DNA of 64,000 nucleotides. Source: Hsuehochloa calcarea (taxonomy: Eukaryota; Streptophyta; Magnoliopsida; Poales; Poaceae). Location of the stretch: positions 16,055,763 to 16,119,762 of the forward strand of contig CM070601.1 of NCBI GenBank assembly GCA_036346395.1, in the 5' to 3' direction. This document shows, one piece after another, positions 12,701 through 24,859 of the stretch. The number at the start of each line of letters is the position of its first letter. Within the stretch, counting starts at the first letter, position 1. The translations under genes were made by a program, and so were the position numbers. Below the pieces are notes generated by a model, which ran no database searches, was not told the DNA's origin, and saw nothing but the letters and a program-made list of their open reading frames with translations.

Positions 12701-14381
12701 TGAGTGTAAATGGGATATAAGGTCTATGCATGTCTTTTGAATCTTTATTGCATAATGCGTATTATAATCGATGTTGTAGCTGATGCTTCGAAGATCAAAA
12801 TATTTTTCATTATTTTTTCCATTAATTGAATATGTGAAAAATGAGACTCTAGATCCTATTCCCCCGTCATCCCACTGTCAATGTTTTTTACTTGAAAACC
12901 ATTTTTCTGTTGTTTTGTAAAAAGGTGAGAGGATGCCACACTTAATGTGAATCAGCATCGACAATTTGTTTTTTTTAATCAATAATGGTCCTTGTGTTCT
13001 TATCCTTGAACAGGTTCCAAAACTATTACTTCATCGGCTTTTTCCTAATGTGCAATATTCACTTTGGATTGATGGGAAACTTAAACTAGTGAAGGATCCT
13101 TACCAGCTATTAGAGAGGTAAACATCAAATTCTCTCATTGAGTTCCATCTGCTACTTGTTTTAACTGCACTCTGCATATAACTCAAGGAACATTTAGGTA
13201 TGCTGTCACAAAGTAAGTTTGCTTGTTTCCAGTGCCACAGAAGCCCCATGTACTGTATCAAGATCTAAGTTGCATCGCATTCTTATTCTAATTTGTTTGA
13301 TTTGTCGAAGTCTACTCTCATCTGAACTCTGACATCTTGGTTTCTGATTTCTAAATACACTGTTATGCTACAGATTCTTGTGGAGGAAAAATGTTAGCTT
13401 CGCTATTTCCAGGCATTACAGACGCTTTGATGTCTTTGAAGAAGCTGAGGCTAACAAGGCTGGTGGAAAGTATGATAATGCTTCAATTGATTACCAAATA
13501 GAGTTCTATAAGAGAGAGGGTTTAACTCATTATTCATCAGCTAAGCTTCCTATTACGAGTGGTAATTGCTTCTTCCCCCTAATTTCTGACCTAGTAATAT
13601 TTCCGACATATGTCTTTTTTTATTTGAGATGGAACATTGCTATTCCATTAAACTGCGTGCACAACTAAATTGTCAGCCACTGCACCCAATACATACGTCT
13701 TCGGTCTTCCTGATAATATATTATGATTAACAGATGTCCCTGAGGGCTGTGTAATAATAAGGGAGCACATCCCCATCCAAACCTCTTCACATGCCTTTGG
13801 TTTAATGAAGTTGATCGCTTCACCGCCAGAGATCAGCTAAGCTTTAGCACAGTGAGGGACAAAATAAGGTCAAGATTTAATTGGACTGCAGACATGTTCC
13901 TGGATTGTGAAAGGCGTGAATTTGTTGTTCAGGTACCTTTGAGTTAATGTTTTGTGCTGTGCATTTACTATTGTTCTGCACACCCTGTTGTTATGATATA
14001 TAGTACCGATTGCATATGGTACTGGGATTGTCTCAAATATAAATGAAAAGGGAAAACAAAACATGATTGATGATAATGCACAGAATGTCATTGTTGTTTG
14101 TTGTTGACCACTTATTTTTCGTGTATACCATTCTTACTTTACAGGCATACCACAGAGAATTGTTGGAGCAAAGGCTGGCTGCCTTAAGAAGTCGGCCTCC
14201 ACCGCCTCCGTGGTGCGTGAACAACCTAGAAAGATGCTTCCGGACAATGCAAAGAAAGGAACTTGGGAAAGCTTCTGCAACCAAGAAGTTAACAGGGAAG
14301 CGTACGCGGGATAGGAAATCAAGCTCAAAACGGCCCCATCGAACTAAAGTCACTGGTGGGAAGGAATTCATTCAGCTGTAA
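9768..14381 (+). CDS. MUCI70/TOD1-type glycosyltransferase-like protein (DUF616), with sequence-level frame breaks
   Basis: Nine exons are visible: 9768 to about 10026, 11403-11693, 11765-11978, 12068-12175, 12249-12444, 13014-13117, 13374-13561, 13734-13932 and 14145-14381 (stop). Exon 1 encodes a short cytosolic tail (MSGGASLGLRSSGSYGS) and a Leu-rich signal anchor. Exons 2-8 encode the TOD1/MUCI70 domain, with recognisable stretches DEDAPPGIETMLGFSDHVRS, LFGGYPSLEERDKSY, KDTVCFFMFLDEET, SLWIDGKLKLVKDPY and FLWRKNVSFAISRHYRR. Exon 9 encodes AYHRELLEQRLAALR and a basic, proline-containing tail. Family members are Golgi type II proteins involved in glycan (pectin-related) synthesis. Frame breaks in exons 1, 4, 5 and 8 coincide with CAG/CTG positions. 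In exon 8 near 13776, HIPI is followed by a one-base loss where the family expects NLFTCLWFNEVDRF, which resumes in another frame. I infer an intact gene with consensus errors; a true pseudogene is possible. Confidence 0.85.
10027..11402 (+). other. Intron 1 of the MUCI70-like gene
   Basis: A 1.37-kb AT-rich intron between the signal-anchor exon and the first catalytic-domain exon. The donor is clearest in the right copy (37062 region, GTCA|GTAAAG) and altered here to GTCGATAAAG, another CAG-site change. No embedded gene was seen. The duplicate is at 37063-38435. Confidence 0.6.
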
Positions 14382-16379
14382 ATCTCCTGGCAATTTTGCT
14401 CCCATACAATTGCGGATCTGACAGTAACAACATTCCGACATGGTTTTATTATTTGACTTTTATTCATGTTCCCCTCCCAAAGGCCCGAAAATTTTGTCAG
14501 GAATTGTTGATAGCAGATTACATTTTTTTTGTTGTAGATAAACATTTTAGAATAAAGGTGGATTCAACTAGCGGCTGGTTCAATTCAATATATTTTTTAA
14601 TTAGTGAGTTAAGTCTGGAATGGGGTTGCAAATGATAGTTCCGTACGAGTTCATGTATTTCTGGTTGACATCGAGCTAACTTTTAAGTTCAGAAATTAGA
14701 AGGCCAGTTGCTATCAAAGGCTTGTTTCAGTATCTCCACATTGGTTTGTGGAGGGGTTTGGTGAAACCTCGGTTCTGAGTTGAGAAGTGAGAAAGCTCAA
14801 TAGCACCTACACTACACATCCATCTCCTTCACTCCTTGTGTCTATCCGGATTGCATTATAAATTGACTCTAATTCGAGCCAGTGAATCACTATTCTAGTG
14901 TTCTTGCTGGGTTGTTGGCTTGTTGCACTATCATCTTGACTCAATGTAGCCAGATCCATAGCTGTAGAGTGGAGCCCAATAGGGCAATCCGATGTCACAG
15001 ACACCGGGTTAAAAAATATATATTATGGATTAGTGTAGTGTATATATACTATGTTTGCACTTTTTAGCTTAAAAGCTGTAAATCCTGGTCTAGCCCAATC
15101 TCGAGTCTCTTGTAGTCTCGCTGCTCCGCTTCCATTGACCGCAGTTGGGCTCAAGATGAATGAGCGACGCAATAGTGCGGCCCAGTTGACACTAGTTGTT
15201 AGCACAACCCAATAGCAGCTGCATGCTTGCGCACATCAAAGCAGCAGCTGCACAAGTCGCTCCCAATCGCGTCTCGTGTGAGTTCGTCATGTCACGTGGT
15301 TGTGGAGTTCGCGTTTGTTCTTCTCCCTCTCGACTCCTGCGGTTCACAATTGGTCTCGGCTCGCCTGGTTGGTGGACAGTGGTCGTAGCCGCTAGTGGCG
15401 GAGCCCAAAGGGAGGCCTCGTCTGCAACCCACTGGTCGCAGCATCCCTCGCCCAGTCACCCGTCGAAAGGACTAAGTAACGAATCACGTAATCGACGTGG
15501 GGTATGCTTCACATCTTCAGTTTTTCCGATTTCTTTCAAACAAAGAGACTGAATTTATGAGTTATGGTTTCAATATGATGATTGTTGGTTGATTTTTGTC
15601 GAAATGTAGGATTAATACTTCGGGTTTCAATTTGGATTTTTGGAATACCGCCTTAGTTTGTTGCAAATCGGAGACAAAATTGCAAGTGATATCCATTATC
15701 GATGTGCTCATATTGGATCATGCTTTGAATTTGACTTAGAGTTTTTTTACTATAATGCCAAGTAAGTGTGCTCCTGGTTCTGGACGTATATATTGTTTTT
15801 TAACCGTTGCACACAACTTGATTTCAATCTTCTATAGAAAAGTTTTTGAAATAATACTATTTTTTTACTTCATAATTTGAAGTCATTTTGTTCTCTTTTT
15901 ATAGGTCATTGAGGTCGGATGATGCATTTTACCAATATTTACTGTATATATTACTATTTAGTACAATATTACTTAAAAATTATATATGTTGTTACATGTA
16001 TTGTGAAACGGTGAACCCCGATCATTTTTGTTCAAGTTCCGTCGAGTTTTTGTCGGTCATGAAACAAGCAGTGTGCCTCGTTTTCCCGTATGTTCAGGAA
16101 GTTCAAATGCGGCACTCAGATTCTGAGTGGCTTACTAATCGCCCAATGCTGTAGAGAAGATTGATCAAGAGTGAGGTGTGAACTGTATTCAGTGTGCGAC
16201 ATCTGATTGTACCCTTTTGGGCGTTTGGTGAGCTATATGGTTATATTGAGGTGCCTAAAAATTCTTAGTTGAAACGTGCATTCCTGTCTGATCTGACCAA
16301 GCTGAAATTGCTTCATCATTCATCAAGCAAGAGCTCTTCGGAGCAGCGAAGAAGCCTTCAGCTTCTGCTCGTCACGCAC
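14382..16379. other. 3' UTR and intergenic sequence
   Basis: The first few hundred bases are AT-rich and probably 3' UTR of the MUCI70-like gene. At 15,200-15,480 there is a moderately GC-rich open frame on the plus strand with no recognisable domain. 15,540-16,250 is AT-rich with nothing recognisable. Confidence 0.4.
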
Positions 16380-17085
16380 GGTAGCATCGATTTGTCACAA
16401 CGGCGATCGGCGACGACCTCTTCCTGTACCACACCCTGGCCTCGTCTCCTGCGTGGCGCTGGTCTACGTCTCCTTCGGCGACGCCGACCTGCACCTGCAC
16501 CTCGCCGGCACCCTCTCCGCGCCGTCGCCGTCAGCTGGAGGGAGGTTGGCGACGTCCTTCGTCGAGACGCGCGGCGCGCGGCTGTTCCTGGACGGCGAGG
16601 CGCTCTGTACGTGAACGAGTGGAACTCCAGGCCGTGGACGCGGCCACACGCCCGCGCGTCTCCGCGTGCTCGAAACCCCCGCGCGGATGGGCCTCATCGC
16701 CTGCCGCGCCTGGACCTTCAACGACGGCGGGGGCGAGCGACTAGCCACAACGCGCTCCAGCTCCCCCCCGGCAGCTTCGACGAGAGGGTGTTCAAGGTAA
16801 CAACAAAAAAACTCCAAATTTTCAGTGAGCTATGCACCGGATTGGGTGATAAGATGCGTGGCGCACATGGTGCAGGCGTTGGATTGCGTGATCGTGGAGG
16901 CGAGACGGCATGGCATCAGGCTGGTGCTGAACCCGACGAACAACCTGGAGGCTTTCGGCGGGGGAGAGGCAGTACGTGAAGTGGGCGTGGCAGGAGGGGG
17001 TCGGGCTGAAGCCTGAGCGCCTCAAACGACTTATATTCTTCGATCCATCCCATCCGAGACTATTTCAAGGCCTACTTGAAGGTAG
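16380..17085 (+). pseudogene. GH5 endo-1,4-beta-mannanase (MAN) pseudogene, 5' part
   Basis: Fragments in all three plus frames line up in order with the N-terminal half of plant mannan endo-1,4-beta-mannosidase: ARLFLDGEAL then YVNEWNS (about 16565-16630), MGLIACRAWTFNDGG (about 16688-16730), NALQLPPGSFDERVFK (about 16750-16797), ALDCVIVEARRHGIRLVL (about 16875-16930), NNLEAF then YVKWAWQEGVGLKP (about 16935-17015), and RDYFKAYLK (about 17057-17083). GTAACA follows FDERVFK, consistent with a splice donor. Frameshifts, a missing stretch before NALQL and the absence of the catalytic acid/base and nucleophile regions show it is dead. The predicted original role is cell-wall mannan hydrolysis. 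Confidence 0.75.
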
Positions 17086-18102
17086 AACGCATGCATGCAA
17101 GAGCATCGATGAAACTAACATGGGAACTTCTTAGCTTAGGTGGCCATCGGCGGCCGCAATCAGCGGCAGGCGGTGTGTTTGCGGGTCGGCGGGGCACGGG
17201 TCCTGAGATCCACCGGCCGTGCGGGGGTGGGTGGCTGCAGTCATGTGAAGTCGCTCCGTCGGTTGTCCTCGTGCGCCGCGCCGGGCTGGGCGAACGTCCG
17301 TCTCCGTCCATCTGTCGAGGACGCTCGGCACGCCGTGAGGCGTTTGCGGAATAGCGGGAACGGGGCCGTCCGTGGAGCGCAACGGGCGGGAGTCCAACCG
17401 TCCGGGGCGTCCTGCCATCGTCGGCGGCGCGAGGCGACCGCGAATTCAGCTATCGGAGGCAGTTTTTTCTTCCCCCGAAAATAGGAATCGACAGTTTGGC
17501 TAAGGGAGCCGCTGGAAATACCGGCCGAAAAGCGGGACCGGCTATTTGGCGCCCTACGCCCCTCCCCCATCCCGGCAGTGTGCCCGGCACGGTTGTCATC
17601 ATCCCAATGATGCATACCGTGCGCCACACCCATTCCGCCCCGGCGAGTGCGACTCTTCGTATAACCTTCATGCTAACTTCAGTTTGCAGACGAAAATTCA
17701 GTACGCTACCATATGCCCTTACACTGTATATTGTATTTCAGCCTTTCAGCATAACGGGCTGTTCGTATCAACAGCAGCATAGAGATGTTAGACAACACAA
17801 CGATACAGAAACCAGTAGCCACCAAATCAATTTCCTGTTCTGGATATGTAGAAACGGGTCCATATGAATTGTAAAAAAACTCGCCATACAATTAAAAAAA
17901 ATGGTACATCGTGTATAGTAGTAACCTCTGGCCGATTCATGACAACGTTACAGCAAAAGCTCTGATGGGCATATCAAAGAAATACAACTCAAGATCAAAC
18001 CACTGTACCCGGTGAAGATAACAAACTGGGGAGATTAAGTGAAGAAAGGTGCAAACAAATTCCTATAGTGAAACCTAGGGTCCATTTCAGCTGTAAGTGT
18101 AC
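17086..18102. other. Intergenic; NSF 3' UTR at the right edge
   Basis: 17,130-17,650 is GC-rich, with overlapping open frames on both strands that reflect composition and show no recognisable domain. 17,650-18,102 is AT-rich and probably includes the 3' UTR of the minus-strand NSF gene. Confidence 0.4.
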
Positions 18103-21100
18103 TCAATAGCGGATAATATCACTCAAGATGCTAAAGAAATGGTTGATATCGATTTTTTCCTCTCCAGCATAAATTGCTTCTGCGCTTCTTCCTGATGGCC
18201 CCTGTGCAGCCATCTCAACAAGTGTATACAACTTCTTGATTGGCATCTGCACCAATGGAAGGATTGTAAGAATTTGTTCATGCAAAAGTTTTTGTTTTAA
18301 GGGCTAACGAGAATACTAGAAAAAAGATTACATCATCCAGTGCTTCTGCTGCTGCATCAATATCTCCTTCATAGAACACATCAAGATTCCGCAACACCTG
18401 CAGAGAAGCCAGATAAGGATGATAAACAAAAAAAAAATGCAAACCTTTAGTGTTCCAGAAATAGGCAATGTGAACAGAGTTCCCTGCCGCACTACCACAA
18501 TCTACCAAGTGAAACGACTCTAGCATCTTGCATTTTAACCATAGCATGACAGCACTCAACAAATGCATTAAAGTAATTCTCTCACCTTTGTGGCATCCTC
18601 CTTTTTCAGTTTGGGGACATGGTACGTCACGGAGAACACATCACACATACCAATGGATTCTAGAAATCCTACCTCACTTGTGGTTCCAATAACAAGCAAG
18701 TTCTTGCCCTGCAAAAGATAAAGAGATACGCAAGTCAAAGGGCAAAAAAGTTAAAGACAAAGCTGGGTTACATTTTTTTTAAAGAATAAACGTGTAATTA
18801 TGTGGCATCAATGCCCAAGTTTGACATCCAAGTAGTGAAACAGCAACCAAGTATTGTGCTCAGGATAATACTAAAGAAAAAGTGTGATTGTGCAAACCTT
18901 AGGAGGGACCCTCTTGAGGAGGACCAGAAGGGTTTGTGATATCAAGTTTGAAAAGCGTGGTCCGATAGCAACATACTCCAGTAACCTATAAGATTATACA
19001 AGAGTACCAAAACACACTTTAAGCAAAATGGAACAAAGACAGGATGCGTGACAGCAAACTTTTTGTAGATTTGAGGGTCTAGTACCTTTCAATGTCATCA
19101 AGAATTATGACGCTAAACTGAGATTTGTATGCATCCTCGAAAACCTGTATTGCCACGACAAAACACACCACCTCAATATAATTCTGTGAAAGCATATGGA
19201 AAGCAAACAACATAACTAGAAAAAGCAAGTGCATTTTTTGTATTAAAAAAAATGTAAAAGAACACAGGATACACCTTTCAAATAGATTCTTCCATATATT
19301 AACTGACTACAAAAGGGTATAAAATGCATTGTATCAAGAACATCTCTGACCTTGCAAATCTGTGCACACTTGCTGCTTTCACTGAAACCAATCATTGTTT
19401 CTGCCGATATCTATAGTGAACCATAATTAGAGATATTCAGTCCTATACCTTGCGATAGAGGATGAAGAAAACCGGAAATAAAGGAACTTACAATTTTGAT
19501 ATAAGCAAAATCACTGTCAATGCCAACAGTAGCTGCCATTGCCGATTTACCACTGACAAGCAATTAATATGAAGTGAGGTTCCAGCAATGTTTTCAAAGA
19601 CAACAAACTAACAAATATGTGTTTTAGAGACGGTACCTTCCAGCTGAACCTTCCAAGAGGCAGGTAACAAGTGGGCTACCTTTGCTTATTTTAACTTGCT
19701 CCACAAGAAGCATAGCTCTTTGATAAATGTGCTTATGTGCCTTGCCACAGTCAACAATACCACGTAACCTGTATATTTTGCACAAAGATTCAAAGTTGTC
19801 AAAGATCACATGAAACAACATTTAAATTCTATTAAATACCGAGGCCAACACTAAAGATTAAATAAGAGACACAGGAAATTAATGAATTTAGAAAGCCTTT
19901 AGTTCATCCTGGAAATAAGAAATTCTTATATGGCTGACAAAGCTACAAGCATGTTTTTTTTATTTAGTCAAAAATTAAATTGGGTATGACATCAACATTG
20001 AATGTATTCACACAAAGAAAAAATAGATTTTCCTACTAAGCTAACTAATGGATATATCACCGAACAATCCATGAATTGCTGCATATTCTAGTCCTTCGCA
20101 CACTAGCGCCTGAAGTGCTTTCTGATTGTAAAGAAAACAAGGGAGGAGAGTGACATGCCCATAGGCAATGTTGACTATGCATTAGGAATGGGAATTGCAT
20201 AAGTTATTTGTAGAAGCATAGCATCAGCCAGGCGCAAAAGTTTGTGAAAGCACACTGTGTTAAAGACTGTACAACTACAAATAATAAATCTCTATAGAAA
20301 AAAGTTCAATGGGGCACATGGGGAGAAGTAATATGTAACAAGATATGAACCAAGCAATGTCCTAAGAAGAAACTGATCATCTCACATTTCAAATTTGTGC
20401 AGATAGTTACCATTTTGCTAAATTAATGTTCATATCATAGCACACACCTGCATCTTTCAAGGTCATCAGTGGAAGCACCAAATGCAGGAGTAATTTCTTG
20501 AAGCGCATTCACAAAATCATCCATAGTAACCTTAATGCTTTCCTCATCCAAATGTTTTGTGAGGTCATCCATGCTTATCTGCCGGTTCAAAGCAAATGAG
20601 ACGGCACTTTTAACAACACCTTCCAACTCTGCTCCACTGTAGTTCTTTGTCCGTGCAGCTTCATTCAGAAGATCAGGTGTCATTTGGATGTGATTTTTAC
20701 AATTATCAATCCCATACAGTACAAATCTTTATCATATTGAACAAGAACTTCCCACAAACCCCTACTTAGTCATACTAAAAAGTAGGACTACGAAAAAATA
20801 ATGACATTGAGTGTAAAAGTACGGAAGTAAATAATCAATTTTTTAAAAGAAAAAATCGAAATCTCTGAAGTTTGAAAAATAGCACTAGCATGACTTAGCC
20901 AACTAATCAGTCCATGCTATGAAAAATTTAGGAACCCTTTGCTGTAATGAATGCAATGCCTGACAAAGTAATAATTCACAAAGAACATACCTAGCTCTTG
21001 AAGATTAACATCTGGAGAAAGGAAAGAGTTCTCTTTCATCTTATTTGTATGAATTTGAAGAATTTGCAAACGACCATTCTCGTCAGGCAGATTTATTTCA

Positions 21101-23145
21101 ATGTGAACTTCCAATCGTCCAGGTCTGCAACAGATGTATCAAATGGCAATGAGCACATGCAAATAATAAATCAAAACTACCAAAAGAAAATAAGGTCTAG
21201 GTGCAGTCCCAAAAATAATCAACAAAAAGCTTCTCTTTGTGAATTGCCCTGTAACATGCACCACACCAGGGAGTGATGAAAAGGCACTAAATGCATGGAA
21301 AATGTGATAATGCCAGTATTCAAAGGACTAATATATTTTTGAGGATACAGCTTGAATGCATTTATATAGACAGATTTGCTAGATCACTTTGTCTCATCAG
21401 GCAACTCATTTGTTTCAGTATGACACATTTGGGGCTATTAAACTGATGGCTTCACCGAATAAATGGCAAGATGATCCTAGGAGGGTCGCAACATACCTCA
21501 ACAAAGCCTCATCAAGCAAATCCTTACGGTTGGTCATTCCAATAAGCAAGACATTATTCAATGCCTCAACACCATCTATCTAAAAAGTAGAGAGTTCAGT
21601 CAGAACTCAGTAATACACGCAAAGAACATAAACAATTCTAAACTTCAAATTCTAAGGAAACATACCTTTGTAAGGAGCTGGTTTACAATGCTATCATGTA
21701 CGCCTGTACCATCTCTGGTAGATCCTCTTGACTGCACAATCAGAGTTTCATTCATTTAGGTATTTTAAATAAAACTGAAGCGATGCAGCACATGCTCTAA
21801 TATTACAGTACAACGGCGCATACACTGGACAAAATTGCTAGTTACAGAAGTTCTAGAAAAGATAAAAGTGTTTTATGTGGAGTTTTAGGTATAATTGAAG
21901 AAAAATATGAAGGGATATAAGCATATCGCATGTTTCATGTAAAACAAATGGTATCCAGAAGAAAACATGCCATACAAAACTTATGAGATACTCGTTTGCC
22001 AAGGCCTTTCATATAATACACGATCACCCACTGTCGCGGCAAACTTTAGAGCTATTCATTTTCCAATGATCAGGGCCGAAAAACACCAGTACTCTCTGAG
22101 ACTAATTGATAAGAAAAACCCTGCACTATCTAGTTATAGTTGAAAGAAAATCTTCGTTCTTTGCATCTTGAGAAAGCTCTAGGCAAGTGAGAATATGCAT
22201 GATGATGTGAATTAAAGCCAACAGAACTTCACCTTGCAGATAGCATCAATTTCATCAAAAATGATAACGTGGAGGTCACTCTGATCACCTGTGTTGAAAA
22301 GGTGGTATAAAAATAAGTGTTCAAAAGGGTTCATTCCACACAGAAATATGGGAAGGCTGTTGCTGATGAGGTATCGTACCTTGTGTCCTCTGGTCATTTT
22401 CAGCATCGGCAAACAAATCTCTCACGTTTTTCTCTGTTTCTCCAACAAACTTGCTCAACACTTCAGGTCCATTCACAATCTGAGGTTAGAAAAAGGAATT
22501 AGGCATTAAGACATTAATGGACAAACATCTGGCATTATAGTGTTAGTTTTAACAAATCATATAGTACTGAGTACTGACAACTGGGTACCTGTGCTATGTA
22601 AAAATGTATTATAATATATGACAAGTTCTCAGCATAAAATGGAATATGTTACACAACTTACTTATTGAAATATTAGTATTCAAAACGAGAACTGAGCACC
22701 CAACAATTTCAGTCTTAAAAAAGTAAGTTCATGTCTATTATCACTGCTGGTGATAACAAAACTTTTTCAAACCCAAGTTTAAATGTAACATTCGTGTAGA
22801 GTAAAGTGTCCTACTAATACATATCAGAATGAACGAGACAACAGGCATGTCATGTGGGGCTTACATTATTCACGCCGCAAGAAGGAAACCAACGACGACA
22901 AGCAATCAGCATTGCCGCTGCCGGCTTTAGATTAGGAATTCATCTCTAGACTGAGTCCGTTTAGGACTCTTGCTGTTTCCGATTAGGATTCTTTTAGTTT
23001 CCGTTTAGGACTCTTGTTTTAAATCTGAAATTCCCTAGAGATTAGTTCGGATTCCAGTTGCTTATTAGCCAAACTTGTTAGCACCTTTCTCTATTTAAAG
23101 AGAGGAGGTGAATTGCTTTGCATTAAGAAAAAACAGAAAACCCAA

Positions 23146-23179
<34 letters not shown>

Positions 23180-24852
23180 GGGTGCTCTCTCCCTGGCCTT
23201 TGCTGCGCAGCAGCCGACACCACGGCGCCATTGACGCGTCGTCGAGGACCAGGGCCGCACCCCACGACTCAACACAGTTATCCCCTCCGATCCAATCCCT
23301 CCACAGTTATTCCCGTTCGTGACAGGCATTACACGAATATTTAGACAAGTAGCAAAACTATACTCCATGCTCAATAAGAAAATACATACTTTGGGATCCT
23401 TTCCATTCAACAGTTTTCCAATTTGACGGGCCATAAGGGTCTTGCCAGTACCAGGGGGCCCATACAGCAATATACCCTTTACATGTTTGATGCCCAATCT
23501 ACAGTATTCAGTTTGTTAGTAAAACATCATCTATTACTATTGGCAGAAAAATAAAGAAGCGGGTACCGTACTTACCTATTAACAACGTGGGGAGGAAACA
23601 CTCTCGAAGCAAATGCCCTACGAAATATGTCTGTGAATTCAGCACTTAACCCACCTATGCCCAACTTTTCCAGGTTAAACTCTTTATGTTTGAAAAGCTT
23701 GCTGCTAGCAGCTTCCTTTTGGTTGATAACCTGCAGTACAATAACAGGCCTTATTGTGGTATTTTCACAAGCTATAAATAATGCTAGTCACATTCACTAT
23801 TAATAGAAGTGCTGACAACAGTATAGAAGGTATTCAAAGAAACCTTAATTCCTGAATTAGGAGCAGCCTCAAATATGATGTATGTATCACTTGACATGAA
23901 TCCTCTGTCCAACGGTGTGGAGCTCTCTTGGCCCTCTAGCAAAGCTTGATTGACGGTAAATATATAGTTCGTTCCACAAAATTCAAATGGCACTCTTTGC
24001 CCATTTGTCATGACCTGTAAACAACCCCACGGATCACCATTTTGGGCACACAAGTGGAATTAGTATTATTAAATTACATGTATCCTCAATCTCATCACAC
24101 AAGTGACATCTCATAAATAGCATAAACACTAAAGTTATCCCGACGAAAGAAATAAGCCATACTCAGCAAAACAGTGCTAACTGATTATGCCATACCTGAT
24201 CCAGAAATCTCTTCCGGAGTTGTTGGGCAAGCACAACAGCATCCAGCTGTGAAACCAAGGTCATGCATATGAGACCACACTGATCGAGCATTAATGAAAC
24301 TCCCATCATAAACAGACCAATGAACTTACCTCCTCATTTCGGTTGGCTCTTGCCTTGGCATACTCTAGCTCTAATGTGACCAATGCCAACTTGAAATCAT
24401 CAGGGGGGGCAAAACTGGACATAAATATTTTCACGGCAAACAATAAGGCAATATAGAATCATAGAAAATATTGATTTCAGTGGACAGTGAACTCCCTACC
24501 TGCTAACACTAATGGAATCCCCAGCTGAAACCTTTGTCTGCCGACGCTGAACAGCATTCAACGCGATGCATCCAATAGCAACAGCATCATGGGCAGTGGA
24601 TACTCATTAAGGATCACACATGAGAAGACAGGGGCGAGCGAGCAAACAATCGATTACGAAATCACGGGAAGGATATCGCAAGGTGAAGACCAGGGTGTCG
24701 CCGACGAGGGCGAGGGCGTTGGGGAAGCGGCGGAGGTCGGCAGGGGAGACGTACGCGCAGTTGGTGAGTGCCAGCTCCTGGCTCGGCGTGCTCACCACAT
24801 CCATGGACGAGCCGCCCCCGCCGCCGCGCCCCTGGTAGTGCCCACCCGCCAT
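18103..24852 (-). CDS. NSF: Vesicle-fusing ATPase (N-ethylmaleimide-sensitive factor)
   Basis: Hexameric AAA+ ATPase that, with alpha-SNAP, disassembles SNARE complexes after membrane fusion. I resolve 21 exons, 5' to 3': 24666-24852, 24500-24602, 24330-24414, 24196-24246, 23844-24014, 23576-23730, 23390-23498, 22380-22479, 22233-22288, 21666-21731, 21497-21579, 20991-21124, 20448-20658, 19637-19768, 19492-19552, 19351-19410, 19086-19144, 18898-18985, 18586-18708, 18332-18397 and 18103-18246. All phases agree and the total is 2244 nt (747 aa), close to Arabidopsis NSF (about 740 aa). D1 has Walker A GPPGTGKT (about 264-271) and Walker B IIFDEID (about 329-335). D2 has the degenerate P-loop GSAGSGKS (about 544-551) and VIILDDIER (about 600-608). 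The C-terminus is [11 protein letters not shown]. Intron 1 is only 63 nt and is the least certain junction. A solo LTR lies in the intron between exons 7 and 8. Confidence 0.95.
22848..23324 (+). mobile_element. Solo LTR inside an NSF intron
   Basis: A 477-bp insertion beginning TGTCATG and ending GTGACA (terminal TGTCA/TGACA inverted pair), flanked by the 4-bp direct repeat GGCA (22844-22847 and 23325-23328). It contains a TATA-like CTCTATTTAAAGAG (about 23090) and a (CT)n run (about 23154-23180). No internal retrotransposon domain or second LTR is present in the intron, so a solo LTR is the simplest reading. It is antisense to NSF and leaves the flanking exons intact. Confidence 0.75.
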
Positions 24853-24859
24853 GGCCACG

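Larger units (their letters stand above)
1..13056 (+). repeat. Left copy of a 13-kb direct duplication
   Basis: This block is nearly identical to 27152-40095, at an offset of 27,151 bp near the left end and drifting by about 110 bp through small indels. The match begins at base 1 of the window, so the true left edge may lie outside it. The right edge is exact: both copies share the exon-6 sequence up to 13056/40095 and then diverge completely. The block carries an NSF exon-1 fragment, a PIF/Harbinger element, AT-rich repeats, a MITE and exons 1-5 plus part of exon 6 of a MUCI70-like gene. Most copy-to-copy differences sit at CAG/CTG. The rest include microsatellite length, a 30-odd-bp deletion in the right copy and homopolymer indels. 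Confidence 0.95.

Noticed and set aside
17072..17870. Cluster of overlapping open frames on both strands
   Set aside because: GC-rich composition, no recognisable domain, no splice logic, and no frame stands out on either strand.
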